A DNA stretch of 64,000 nt from MH13 sp042140245 (GTDB lineage: Bacteria > Pseudomonadota > Alphaproteobacteria > Rhizobiales > MH13), in the NCBI RefSeq assembly GCF_042140245.1, contig NZ_CP159483.1, positions 2,356,001-2,420,000 of the forward strand. Reading direction: 5' to 3'. A program made the translations under genes and the position numbers. Shown here one piece after another: positions 15,418 through 23,970 of this stretch. Within the stretch, counting starts at the first letter, position 1; each line of letters begins with the position of its first letter. Below the pieces are notes generated by a model that saw nothing but the letters and a program-made list of their open reading frames with translations, searched no databases and had not been told where the DNA came from.

Positions 15418-16206
15418 TTAGCGCATCATTTGCGAGGTGTTTGACAGCATCTCATCAGCTGCCCGCACCACGCGTGCGTTCATCTCATAGGCGCGTTGAG
15501 CGGCGATGAGATCGGAGATTTCGGTCACCGAGTTCACGTTGGCGAGCTCAATGTAGCCTTGGCGGATCGAGCCAAAGCCTTCATCCGTCGGATTACCGGT
15601 CACCGGCGCGCCGCTGGAGGCTGTTTCGGTGAACAGATTGTCGCCGATGGCTTGCAACCCGCTTTGGTTGATGAAACGGGCAAGCTGTACTTGGCCGATT
15701 GTCGTTGCCGTGCCTCCGGTGCCCAAAACGGCGGTGACCGTGCCATCAACCCCGATGGCCAAACCACGCGCATTTTCCGGGATGGTGATACCGGGCTCCA
15801 CGGTGAAACCATCGGCTGTCACAAGTGTTCCGGTGGCATCGCGCTCAAAGGTGCCCGCGCGGGTGTACGCCGTACCCCCGTCTGGCAGTTGGATCTGGAA
15901 AAACCCGTCTCCTGAGATCGCCATGTCGAGCTCTTTGTCGGTCGGCTGAATGGAGCCTTGGCTCATGATGCGTGGCGTGGCGGCGGTCATGACGCCTGAA
16001 CCGATCTGAACGCCTGATGGCAGGATCGTGCCCTGCTCAGACGTTTCTGCTCCAACACGGCGCAGGTTTTGGTAGAGAAGGTCCTGAAACTCAGCACGCT
16101 GCTTCTTGAAGCCTGCTGTGCGCATGTTGGCGATGTTGTTGGAGATGACCTCCACATTCGTTTCCTGGGCCATCATGCCTGTGGATGCGATGTAAAGCGC
16201 TTGCAT
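15418..16206 (-). CDS. flgG: Flagellar distal rod protein FlgG
   Basis: FlgG forms the distal rod. The 262-residue protein begins 'MQALYIASTGMMAQETNVEV' and has 'SNNIANMRTAGFKKQRAEFQ', the FlgG-specific version of the rod-protein motif. The C-terminus carries 'SVTEISDLIAAQRAYEMNAR' and 'ADEMLSNTSQMMR'. Length matches the family exactly. It lies 20 bp downstream of flgF in the same transcript. Confidence 0.97.
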   Translation of the reverse strand: MQALYIASTGMMAQETNVEVISNNIANMRTAGFKKQRAEFQDLLYQNLRRVGAETSEQGTILPSGVQIGSGVMTAATPRIMSQGSIQPTDKELDMAISGDGFFQIQLPDGGTAYTRAGTFERDATGTLVTADGFTVEPGITIPENARGLAIGVDGTVTAVLGTGGTATTIGQVQLARFINQSGLQAIGDNLFTETASSGAPVTGNPTDEGFGSIRQGYIELANVNSVTEISDLIAAQRAYEMNARVVRAADEMLSNTSQMMR

Positions 16207-16226
16207 TGACGTGATCTCCTAGGCGC

Positions 16227-16967
16227 TTAGCTCAGACGACCAAGAAGGCGGATAGCCTCCTGGCGCATCTGATCAGATTGGCGAAGCATGTTGGATTGCA
16301 TTTCGTAGGCCCTCTGGACCTCAACCAAACGCGACATTTCCCGCACCGGTTGAACATTGGAGGTCTCGATCACGCCTTGTGTTAGGCGGACACTCGGGTC
16401 GGGGTCGGCAACTTCTGGTGCTGCGAAAAGGTTGTAGCCAACTTTCTCCAACGTCTGCTCGCTAGCGAACGAGACCAGTTGCAGCGTGCCGCGACCGCCA
16501 GCGTTGGTGGTGATTTGGCCTGTCCCGGTGATGGTGATGTCGCTGTCAGCAGGCGTGAAGAGGATCGGCGTACCGCCGAGCGAAATGACCGGGTGGCCAC
16601 TTTGCGTGACCAGTTGGCCCTGATTGTTGATTTGCAACGCACCGTCGCGGGTGTAGCGGATGCCCTGTGGCGTCTCGACGGTAAGATACCCGCCAGGCGA
16701 AAGGGCAACGTCCAGTTCGTTGCCTGTCATTTCGCGTGCGCCGGGCTGCGTATCGCGGTAGGTCGCCCAGTCTTGTACGAAGGCTACATCGTGATCGCGA
16801 TGTTGAAACGCCGAAGCTTCAGCGCGTGGCATCAAATAGTCTTCAAATGCGACACGCTCAGCCTGAAAGGCATTGGTGTTCATGTTCGCCAAATTGTTGG
16901 CGATGACGTCCAGTTCGCGCCGTAAGGCTACCTCGCGGGACAATCCAACAAGCTGAGCATTCATCAT
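16227..16967 (-). CDS. flgF: Flagellar proximal rod protein FlgF
   Basis: FlgF is a proximal rod subunit. The 246-residue protein has 'ANNLANMNTNAFQAERVAFE' near the N-terminus and 'PVREMSRLVEVQRAYEMQ' at the C-terminus, the rod-protein pair of terminal helices. The Asn-Thr-Asn-Ala-Phe variant and the position before flgG identify FlgF. It is the first gene of flgF-flgG-flgA-flgH; a sigma-54-like element lies about 123 bp upstream. Confidence 0.94.
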   Translation of the reverse strand: MMNAQLVGLSREVALRRELDVIANNLANMNTNAFQAERVAFEDYLMPRAEASAFQHRDHDVAFVQDWATYRDTQPGAREMTGNELDVALSPGGYLTVETPQGIRYTRDGALQINNQGQLVTQSGHPVISLGGTPILFTPADSDITITGTGQITTNAGGRGTLQLVSFASEQTLEKVGYNLFAAPEVADPDPSVRLTQGVIETSNVQPVREMSRLVEVQRAYEMQSNMLRQSDQMRQEAIRLLGRLS

Positions 16968-17089
16968 GACGGGCGATTCCTCTCCATGAATCGTTAAGAC
17001 ACACCGCCAAAATCCGGTGATGTGGGTCTCATTCAGGTCATGATGCCGAGCTCCCCAGCGGGCAACATGGTGAATGATGTGTTACCTGT

Positions 17090-17105
17090 TGCAGGAGCTG
17101 TGCCA
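17090..17105 (-). promoter_or_regulatory. Sigma-54-like promoter element for flgF
   Basis: The minus strand reads TGGCACA-GCTC-CTGCA. The invariant GG and GC of a sigma-54 promoter are present at the correct spacing, with mismatches only at two weaker positions. It lies about 123 bp upstream of the flgF start. Confidence 0.55.
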
Positions 17106-17233
17106 GTTTGAAAAATACAATTTTTTCAATATTTTAGAAGGTTTTTACCGGCTGCAGCCCTTACCAAAAGGGTGTTCTTGCCGCCCTTGAACTGCCGCCG
17201 CCCGGCAAATCTGGCCGGGTTGTCAACACTTCG

Positions 17234-17258
17234 TTAACCAACGGCGCCCATTGGTTAA
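17234..17258 (+). promoter_or_regulatory. Inverted TTAACCAA half sites upstream of fliL
   Basis: TTAACCAA and TTGGTTAA form a perfect 8-bp inverted repeat with a 9-bp spacer, ending 30 bp before the fliL start. TTAACC is a CtrA half site, and fliL-fliM is a CtrA-controlled class II operon in Caulobacter. The inverted layout differs from the standard direct TTAA-N7-TTAA box, so CtrA binding is uncertain. Confidence 0.5.
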
Positions 17259-17288
17259 TGCACGAGACTTTTCCAACAGGGCGCGCTC

Positions 17289-17825
17289 ATGGCCGACGTA
17301 GATGTAACCCCCGACGATGTGGCTGCTGATGCCGCTGGCGAAGGCGATGATGCGTCCGAAGAAGGTGGCAAGCGTAAGCTCTCCAAAAAGATGCTTATGA
17401 TCATCGCTGGCGTGGGCGTTCTGTTTCTTGTCGGCGGCGGCGTTGGCGCTGCGTTCCTGCTTGGTTGGGTGGGCGGAGGTGAAAGTCCCGAAGAGATTGC
17501 CATTGAGCAAGCTCAGGCGCCGAAGTTCTATTATGACCTTCCCGAGATCACCGTGAACCTCGCCAATGCGGAGCGGCGTGCGCAATATCTCCGCCTCTTG
17601 GTGGCGCTGGAAATGTCGAACGAAGAAATTGGCGCGGTTATCGAGCCAAACCTGCCGCGCATCTTGGACGTCTTTCAAACATATCTGCGGGAGCTGCGCG
17701 TGTCTGATCTGGAAGGGTCCGCGGGCCTGTTTCGACTGAAGCACGAGCTTCAGCGCCGGATCAACTTGGCGATCTTTCCTGCGGAAATCGACGCCGTTCT
17801 GTTTCGTGAAATCATCGTTCAATAG
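17289..17825 (+). CDS. fliL: Flagellar basal body-associated protein FliL
   Basis: FliL is an inner-membrane protein that surrounds the stator and supports motor torque. The 178-residue protein has an acidic cytoplasmic N-terminus, one transmembrane segment (about residues 38-60, Gly/Val/Leu-rich), and a periplasmic SPFH-like domain with 'FYYDLPEITVNLAN' and 'RAQYLRLLVALEM'. It is the first gene of the fliL-fliM-DUF6468-MotE-TPR run and lies 9 bp before fliM. Confidence 0.94.
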   Translation: MADVDVTPDDVAADAAGEGDDASEEGGKRKLSKKMLMIIAGVGVLFLVGGGVGAAFLLGWVGGGESPEEIAIEQAQAPKFYYDLPEITVNLANAERRAQYLRLLVALEMSNEEIGAVIEPNLPRILDVFQTYLRELRVSDLEGSAGLFRLKHELQRRINLAIFPAEIDAVLFREIIVQ

Positions 17826-17834
17826 GAGCCGATC

Positions 17835-18962
17835 ATGATGGCTGAAGAAGACGATTTTGAAGATGATGACGACGCCGATGATATGGCGGCCCAATGGGCG
17901 GCTATGCTTGATGATGAGGATGAAGACGATTCTGAGTCCCAGCAGAAAGGCGCAGACCGTGTCCTAAGCCAGGATGAGATCGATAATCTGCTTGGCTTCA
18001 ACGCTGAGCAAGGGCATGACGGCGAAACCTCTGGGGTACGCGCCATTATCAACTCGGCTTTGGTGTCTTATGAGCGCCTGCCGATGTTGGAGATCATCTT
18101 CGACAGGTTGGTGCGCCTGACGACAACAAGCTTGCGCAATTTCACCTCCGACAATGTGGAGGTGTCGCTCGATGGTATCACCTCGGTGCGTTTTGGTGAC
18201 TATCTCAATTCTATCCCGCTGCCCGCCATTCTATCGGTGTTTAAGGCTGAAGAGTGGGACAATTTCGGGCTGATCACGGTTGATTCCAGTCTCATTTACT
18301 CCGTCATTGACGTGCTTTTGGGTGGCCGTCGCTCATCATCTTCTATGCGGGTTGAGGGCCGTCCTTACACCACCATCGAGATGAACCTTGTGCGGCGCAT
18401 GGTCGAGGTTTTGATCAACGATGCCGAAGCAGCGTTTGCGCCGCTGTCCAAGGTTACCTTTAACGTTGACCGACTGGAGACCAACCCGCGCTTTGCCACC
18501 ATTTGTCGGCCTGCCAACGCGGCTATTCTGGTTGAAATGCGCGTCGACATGGAAGATCGCGGTGGCAAGGTCGAGCTGCTCATTCCTTACGCCACCATCG
18601 AGCCCATTCGTGAACTTCTTCTGCAGATGTTCATGGGGGAGAAATTCGGGCGTGATTCCATTTGGGAAGGCCATCTGGCAACCGAAATCTATTCGGCCAA
18701 AATCGGCGTTGATGCCGTGATCTATGAAGAGATGATGCCGCTTTCCAAGGTGATGGACTTCAAAGAGGGGCAGACTTTGATGTTCGAGACGGCGCCAACT
18801 GATCCGATTTATTTGAAATGTGGCGAAACCATCATCACCGAAGGTCAACTTGGTCAGCGTGACCGCAACGTGGCCGTTCGCGTGATGAAAGATCTGCGCA
18901 AACCAAAAACAACATTGGCATCTTTTGAGCATGCCGAGCAGCCAAACCCTATGGAGTCGTGA
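17835..18962 (+). CDS. fliM: Flagellar motor switch protein FliM
   Basis: FliM is the C-ring switch protein that binds CheY-P and sets rotation direction. The 375-residue protein has the CheY-binding peptide 'LSQDEIDNLL' at residues 44-53, then the middle CheC-like domain ('LRNFTSDNVEVSL', 'VFKAEEWDNFGLI'), and the SpoA domain at the C-terminus. The first 40 residues are very acidic and place the CheY peptide unusually far from the N-terminus. It overlaps the next gene at TGATG. Confidence 0.97.
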   Translation: MMAEEDDFEDDDDADDMAAQWAAMLDDEDEDDSESQQKGADRVLSQDEIDNLLGFNAEQGHDGETSGVRAIINSALVSYERLPMLEIIFDRLVRLTTTSLRNFTSDNVEVSLDGITSVRFGDYLNSIPLPAILSVFKAEEWDNFGLITVDSSLIYSVIDVLLGGRRSSSSMRVEGRPYTTIEMNLVRRMVEVLINDAEAAFAPLSKVTFNVDRLETNPRFATICRPANAAILVEMRVDMEDRGGKVELLIPYATIEPIRELLLQMFMGEKFGRDSIWEGHLATEIYSAKIGVDAVIYEEMMPLSKVMDFKEGQTLMFETAPTDPIYLKCGETIITEGQLGQRDRNVAVRVMKDLRKPKTTLASFEHAEQPNPMES

Positions 18963-19471
18963 TGCTGAACCTTCCTCTAAGCCTGGTGATTGAAGGACTG
19001 GTGGCCATTCTTTTGGTGATCACCATCGGCTACTGCATCCTTCTCAATGGTCGTTTGAAGCGTTTGCGTGCTGATGAAGAAGGTCTACGCGCCACGATCG
19101 CTGAACTCTTGACTGCTACTGAGATTGCTGAACGAGCCATTCAAGGCCTTCGTACAACCTCAGCCCAGTGTGATCAGACCCTTGGTCAGCGTTTGCACCA
19201 GGCAGGACAAGTTTCAGATGAACTGTCCACCAAGCTGACCGCAGCCGGTGCCGTAGTGGAACGCCTCGGTAAAATGGCCGGGATCCCAATGGGGGAAGCG
19301 CCAGCAACAAAACCCGCTGCCAGGGCGGTGAAGCCAGCCCAACCTCAGCCAGCGCCAGTTCAGGCACCATCTATACAGGCCGTTCCAGCGCAGCAGGCTG
19401 CCAGCCCGAGCCGTCGTTTGGATGACGCCGCCCGGGCGTTGCAGGAACGTCTGCAGCGCGTGGCATCTTAG
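18962..19471 (+). CDS. DUF6468 membrane-anchored flagellar-operon protein
   Basis: This 169-residue protein has one N-terminal transmembrane segment (about residues 5-27). A helical coiled-coil-like region with 'LKRLRADEEGLRATIAELL' and 'AERAIQGLRTT' follows, then a Pro/Ala-rich tail. This matches the DUF6468 family, which occurs between fliM and motE-like genes in alphaproteobacteria. Its function is not established; a role near the motor or C ring is inferred from its fixed position. The ATG at 18962 is preferred over the GTG three bases upstream; it overlaps the fliM stop by one base. Confidence 0.78.
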   Translation: MLNLPLSLVIEGLVAILLVITIGYCILLNGRLKRLRADEEGLRATIAELLTATEIAERAIQGLRTTSAQCDQTLGQRLHQAGQVSDELSTKLTAAGAVVERLGKMAGIPMGEAPATKPAARAVKPAQPQPAPVQAPSIQAVPAQQAASPSRRLDDAARALQERLQRVAS

Positions 19472-19495
19472 AAGTCTGGTTGGGGGAGCTTCACC

Positions 19496-20269
19496 ATGCG
19501 TTCGATCCGTCTGCTGCCAATCGTCATTCTGACGTCGATGATGTTGCTCGGCATGAAAGGTTTTAACCTTGTTGCTGGGCCGGGTAACAGCGTTGGTGGT
19601 GTGGAAACCGCACGTGCCCAGGAAAGCGATGAGGGTGACGCTGTAGTGGTGGAGGATGCGGCTGATGATGCTGCCATGGCTGAAACTGAAGCTGCTATGG
19701 CTGATGCCGACATCAATGGTGACGCCGATGCCGACCCTGCTGGCGAAGCGCCGCTTATGGGCAATGGAAGCGGCACCACGGTCCAGGATCAGATTGAACT
19801 GCCCGTTGCAACGTCGCGCGAAGCGCTGCTTGAGCGTCTAGGCGAGCGGCGTGTTTTGATGGAAGAGCGCGAACAGGATCTGCGCGTACGTGAGCAGTTG
19901 CTTGCCGCTGCAGAACGCCGCTTGGAAGAGCGGCTTGCCGAGTTGGAGGCCCTCGAAGCGCGCGTCACGGCTGTGGCCGATGCTGAAGAAGAGCGGGAAA
20001 ACGAAGAGATTGCGCGCCTTGTTCAGGTCTATTCGGCCATGCGCGCTAAGGATGCCGCGGCAATTTTCGATCTGCTTGATCTGCCCATATTGATGCAAGT
20101 TGCCAATGCGATGAACCCGCGCAAGATGGCTGATATTCTAGGTGAAATGAACACAGAGTCCGCCCGCAGGCTAACAATTGCTCTGGCTGGAATGCCCGTC
20201 CATGTGCCCACAGAAACCAGCGAAGCCCCCGGCGAATTGCCGCGCATTGAAGGTGTTCCCATTCAATAG
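19496..20269 (+). CDS. MotE-like protein (MgtE N-domain fold, flagellar motor)
   Basis: MotE is a periplasmic chaperone for the motor protein MotC in Sinorhizobium. This 257-residue protein has an N-terminal membrane anchor or signal (about 1-20), an acidic linker, and a long Arg/Glu coiled coil (about 100-165). Its C-terminal MgtE_N-like domain has 'VYSAMRAKDAAAIFDLLDL' and 'ANAMNPRKMADILGEMN'. That order is the MotE family layout. It lies in the fliL-fliM transcript. The symbol is left blank because the partner MotC is not in the window. Confidence 0.75.
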   Translation: MRSIRLLPIVILTSMMLLGMKGFNLVAGPGNSVGGVETARAQESDEGDAVVVEDAADDAAMAETEAAMADADINGDADADPAGEAPLMGNGSGTTVQDQIELPVATSREALLERLGERRVLMEEREQDLRVREQLLAAAERRLEERLAELEALEARVTAVADAEEERENEEIARLVQVYSAMRAKDAAAIFDLLDLPILMQVANAMNPRKMADILGEMNTESARRLTIALAGMPVHVPTETSEAPGELPRIEGVPIQ

Positions 20270-20325
20270 GTTTCAGTAAGCGCTTCTTAAGGCGTGGAAT
20301 TTAAGGTCATCGGATCGTTAGTCCG

Positions 20326-23300
20326 GTGATCTTTGCTGTGTTGAATCCGCGTTCCAAGCTGCACCTACATCGCACGCCTCAGCTGCCGCTTCTGGTAGGT
20401 CTGTTGAGTGTGCTTGTGCTTGCATGGATGGCTGTGTTGACAGGGAGCGCTCAAGCACAAGGTTTGCAAGCCGTTGCCGTTGCCGTGGCCGAACGCGAGC
20501 GCGATTTTGGCCGTTTGACTCTTGAGTTCCGTGATCGCCTTGATCTTCCACCTTATGAGATCGACGCTGAAAACGGTGTTTTGCGCATTGTCTTTGAAGA
20601 GGCCGTGGAGACCGATATTCGCGACGCCATGCGGGTGCTGTCAGATTTTGTGACCATCGCCCGTCAAGACCCTGATGGGCGCGCAATGCGATTTGGCCTG
20701 TCACGAGCGGTGCGGGTCAACACGATGGAAGCTGGTGAAACGCTGTTCATCGATTTCCTCCCCACCTCTTGGCAGGGTTTTCCACCGCCTCTGCCTGAAG
20801 AGGTTGTTCAGCGCCTTGCTGAGCGCGCGCAACAGGCCGCACGTGAAGCGGCTGAAGCCGAGCGTCGTCGTTTGCTTGGTGAGTTGGAGCCAGAGGTGAC
20901 GCTGCGCGTCGGGGCTGCACCAACTTTCACCCGATACGCATTCAATTGGAACGTGCCATTCAATGTCGCTGTCTCCCAAACCGGACCGCAGGTTGTGTTG
21001 CAGTTCGACTATGATGTGCCGATTGATCTGACACCTGCCTTTGTTGACCAGCCCATAGAGTTGGAAGGTCTTGAGTACGAGCGTGATGGCGCAAGCCTCT
21101 CCGTCACGATGGATGTTCTCCCGGGCGCGGGCCTGCGCTGGTTTGAGGATGATCAACGCTTTATCATCGATTTGGAACGCGAAATCCCGCTTGAGATGGA
21201 AGGTATTGATCAAGCCGCGCTCGATCGTGTGATGGAAACGCTGTCGCCGCCCATAGAGGGTGTGAATGCTGGCACAACGCGGTTTTCAACCGTGGGACCG
21301 CGCGAAGAAGACGTGGTGGTGCCTCAGCCAGATGAAAGCGTTGCCAACGAGGTCAGCCCGCTTGATCCAGGTGATATCGGTCCGATGGCCGCATCGTCTG
21401 GCGATATGACAGAAGAGGTACCTGTTGCGCAGATGGCCGATGACCGTCTTCCCCCAACGGAAGATGACCTTCAGTCGCTCGCCATGCGCCCGGATGTCGC
21501 CTCGGCCCCTGTTCTACAGAGCGGGCGTTCTCCCGAAGTTGGTGAGCCCACAGGTGATGCTGTTGACCCGAATGTCATTCGTGTCGAGGTGCGGATGGAT
21601 GGCGATGCAACGCGTCTTATCTTCCCGTTTACGCAGCCAACGCCAGCTGCCGCATTCCGTCGCGAGTCCTTCGTTACGCTCGTTTTTGAGAATCCGATCC
21701 CTTTTGACCTGCGTGCTATGCGCTCAGAGCTCAATGATCTGGTGCGGTCCATTCAGCCTGCACGGGTGAATGACCTCAATCTGATTCACCTCGAGCTGCA
21801 TGAAGATGCCTTGGTTTCGATGGTTCCCAGCGGGGATCGTTGGGTTGTGGTGCTTGGTCCATCGGTTTTGGAACCACCTCAAGGCCTGGAGGTCGGGCGT
21901 GGCACGTTCCCGGACGGCAAGGCCTTTTTTGAAGTTTTGGGCGATGGCTTCGGCACCATGCGGCAGATCACGCACCCGCATGTGGGCGATGCCTTGTTTG
22001 TTGTACCGATGCTCGGCCCATCGCAAGGTGCACTGTCGCGGCAAGAATTGGTGGAGTTTGACGTCTTGCCATCGGCCCATGGCTTGGTTGTGCGGCCCAA
22101 CGTTGACGCGCTGACACTCGAAGCCGAACCGCAGCGCGTGGTTCTCTCCCGTGAGCAAGGACTAACTCTCTCTGAAGTTGGTTTGTCGTTGGGGTCGTTT
22201 GGGTTCTCTGCTGATGAGCGTCCAGGCTATTTCGATTTGCGGGCCTACGCCGGCGAGGGCCCCTCTGCCTTTAGTGGGCGTTACGAGGATTTCCAAAACT
22301 CCATCGCAGCCTCCGAAGGGGCCGTGCGCATAGAACGATTGATGGCGTTCGCGCGGTTTCTGCTCGCCTTTGACCTTGGCCAGGAGGCCAACGGAGCTTT
22401 GGACATTGTGCTGTCCGAAGCATCTTCGCTTGAGCATGATGCAGGCTATCTGATGGTTCGCGCGGCGGCCTTAACGTTGGCCCAGCGCAATGAGGAAGCC
22501 CGCGATATCGTCAACTCCCATGTCATGGATGGTGTGGTGGATGCCGGTTTCTGGGGTCTATTGGCCAACGCTGCCTTGCATGACTGGCCTGCGGTAAACT
22601 CTGCTTATGATGAAGTGGCGGCCCTTTTTGATGGGTATCCAGCATCGCTTGTGGCGCAGGCGCGTTTGGACGGTGTTGAAGCTGCTCTGCATGTGCGCGC
22701 CCTAGATCTGGCGACTGAGCGGCTCTCGCAGATCGACCCGTCCCGTCTTACTGGCAGTCCCAAAGAAGATCGGTTGGAGTTGCTGCAAGGCAGAGTTGCC
22801 CTGGCTAAAGGCCGAGATGACGACGCTCTTGGCGTATTCGACAAAGTTCGTGATGGTAATGAGGGGCCGCTCGGCGCACAGGCGACGTTGCTTGCCATTG
22901 AGACGCGGATTGCCAATGAGGAGATCAGTCTTGCAACAGGCCTTGATCAGCTGGAAAACTTGGCGGTCGCTTGGCGCGGTGACGACACCGAGGTTCGAAC
23001 CCGGCGTTTGTTGGGTGAACTCTACGTGGAGCAAGGGCGTTACGCCGAAGCGCTTTCGGCTCTCAAAGGCATTTTGATCGCGCAACCCGACCATCCTGAC
23101 GCGACCGACGTGTCGGATGATATGCAGGCGATTTTTGTCGATCTGTTTCTGAATGGCGAAGCTGATCAAATGGCGGCCATCGATGCGCTGACTCTGTTCT
23201 ATGATTTTCGCGAGCTAACCCCGATCGGTCGCCGTGGCGATGAACTGGTTCGGCGTCTTGCTGAGCGTCTGGTGAGTATCGACTTGCTCGACCAAGCCGC

Positions 23301-23946
23301 TGATCTTCTTGAGCATCAGGTTGAAAACCGACTGACTGGAACGGCCAAAGCGCAAATTGCAGCTGACTTGGCGCTGATCTACCTGATGGATTACCGACCT
23401 TCTGAAGCCGTGGCTGTTCTTCAACGCTCGCGCGTATCGCAGGTGCCGCCATCGATTGAACGCGGTCGCCGGGTGATTGAAGCGCGGGCGCTATCAGAGC
23501 TGGGTCGCCACGAGTTGGCGCTGGAGATGCTGCGCAGCTTAGACGGCAGTGATGTCGATGCCGTGCGTGCTGATGTGCTGTGGAACGCTGAACGTTGGGT
23601 TGAGGCCGGAGAGGTTATCGAGCGCTCTCTTGCAGATCGTTGGAACGATCGTATTCCACTGGACGAAGACGAAATGCAGCAAGTGTTAAGGGCATCCATC
23701 GCCTTTGGTTTCGCCGGTGATGAGTATGCCTTGGAGCGTTTGCGCGCACGGTTTGACGGCAAAATGTCTGAAGGCATTTATGCAAGTGCGTTCGATGTTG
23801 TGACCGCGCCCATCGAGACGCAGGGCAGCGCGTTCCGCGATGTGGTGCGTGGTATCGCCAGCCTCAACACACTCAACCGGTTCTTGTCGGACTACCGCTC
23901 CACGTTCTCCTCTCAAACGGTTCCAAGCAGCCCACCAGGCGTTTGA
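20326..23946 (+). CDS. Giant flagellar-operon protein with AMIN-like beta modules and TPR repeats
   Basis: I cannot assign a named function. The 1206-residue protein begins with a hydrophobic signal or anchor (about residues 20-45, 'VLTGSAQAQ' suggests cleavage). Its first half has three beta-rich stretches of AMIN-like character, near residues 50-150, 195-295 and 425-525, each ending in a 'FIIDLE' or 'VTLVFENP'-like strand. An Arg/Glu helical linker lies near 150-195. The second half (about 670-1200) is a chain of helix pairs with TPR spacing. This suggests an envelope protein that touches peptidoglycan and other proteins. It ends the fliL-fliM transcript and converges on fliP. The GTG start is uncertain; another GTG lies at 20338. 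Confidence 0.7.
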   Translation: MIFAVLNPRSKLHLHRTPQLPLLVGLLSVLVLAWMAVLTGSAQAQGLQAVAVAVAERERDFGRLTLEFRDRLDLPPYEIDAENGVLRIVFEEAVETDIRDAMRVLSDFVTIARQDPDGRAMRFGLSRAVRVNTMEAGETLFIDFLPTSWQGFPPPLPEEVVQRLAERAQQAAREAAEAERRRLLGELEPEVTLRVGAAPTFTRYAFNWNVPFNVAVSQTGPQVVLQFDYDVPIDLTPAFVDQPIELEGLEYERDGASLSVTMDVLPGAGLRWFEDDQRFIIDLEREIPLEMEGIDQAALDRVMETLSPPIEGVNAGTTRFSTVGPREEDVVVPQPDESVANEVSPLDPGDIGPMAASSGDMTEEVPVAQMADDRLPPTEDDLQSLAMRPDVASAPVLQSGRSPEVGEPTGDAVDPNVIRVEVRMDGDATRLIFPFTQPTPAAAFRRESFVTLVFENPIPFDLRAMRSELNDLVRSIQPARVNDLNLIHLELHEDALVSMVPSGDRWVVVLGPSVLEPPQGLEVGRGTFPDGKAFFEVLGDGFGTMRQITHPHVGDALFVVPMLGPSQGALSRQELVEFDVLPSAHGLVVRPNVDALTLEAEPQRVVLSREQGLTLSEVGLSLGSFGFSADERPGYFDLRAYAGEGPSAFSGRYEDFQNSIAASEGAVRIERLMAFARFLLAFDLGQEANGALDIVLSEASSLEHDAGYLMVRAAALTLAQRNEEARDIVNSHVMDGVVDAGFWGLLANAALHDWPAVNSAYDEVAALFDGYPASLVAQARLDGVEAALHVRALDLATERLSQIDPSRLTGSPKEDRLELLQGRVALAKGRDDDALGVFDKVRDGNEGPLGAQATLLAIETRIANEEISLATGLDQLENLAVAWRGDDTEVRTRRLLGELYVEQGRYAEALSALKGILIAQPDHPDATDVSDDMQAIFVDLFLNGEADQMAAIDALTLFYDFRELTPIGRRGDELVRRLAERLVSIDLLDQAADLLEHQVENRLTGTAKAQIAADLALIYLMDYRPSEAVAVLQRSRVSQVPPSIERGRRVIEARALSELGRHELALEMLRSLDGSDVDAVRADVLWNAERWVEAGEVIERSLADRWNDRIPLDEDEMQQVLRASIAFGFAGDEYALERLRARFDGKMSEGIYASAFDVVTAPIETQGSAFRDVVRGIASLNTLNRFLSDYRSTFSSQTVPSSPPGV

Positions 23947-23970
23947 TGGCCAAAGGTTTGAGCAGTCTGG

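Larger units (their letters stand above)
16968..17288. other. 321-bp divergent regulatory region between flgF and fliL
   Basis: It contains no gene. It holds a sigma-54-like element facing flgF (17090-17105) and inverted TTAACC half sites facing fliL (17234-17258). An A/T-rich patch lies near 17109-17140. Confidence 0.6.
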
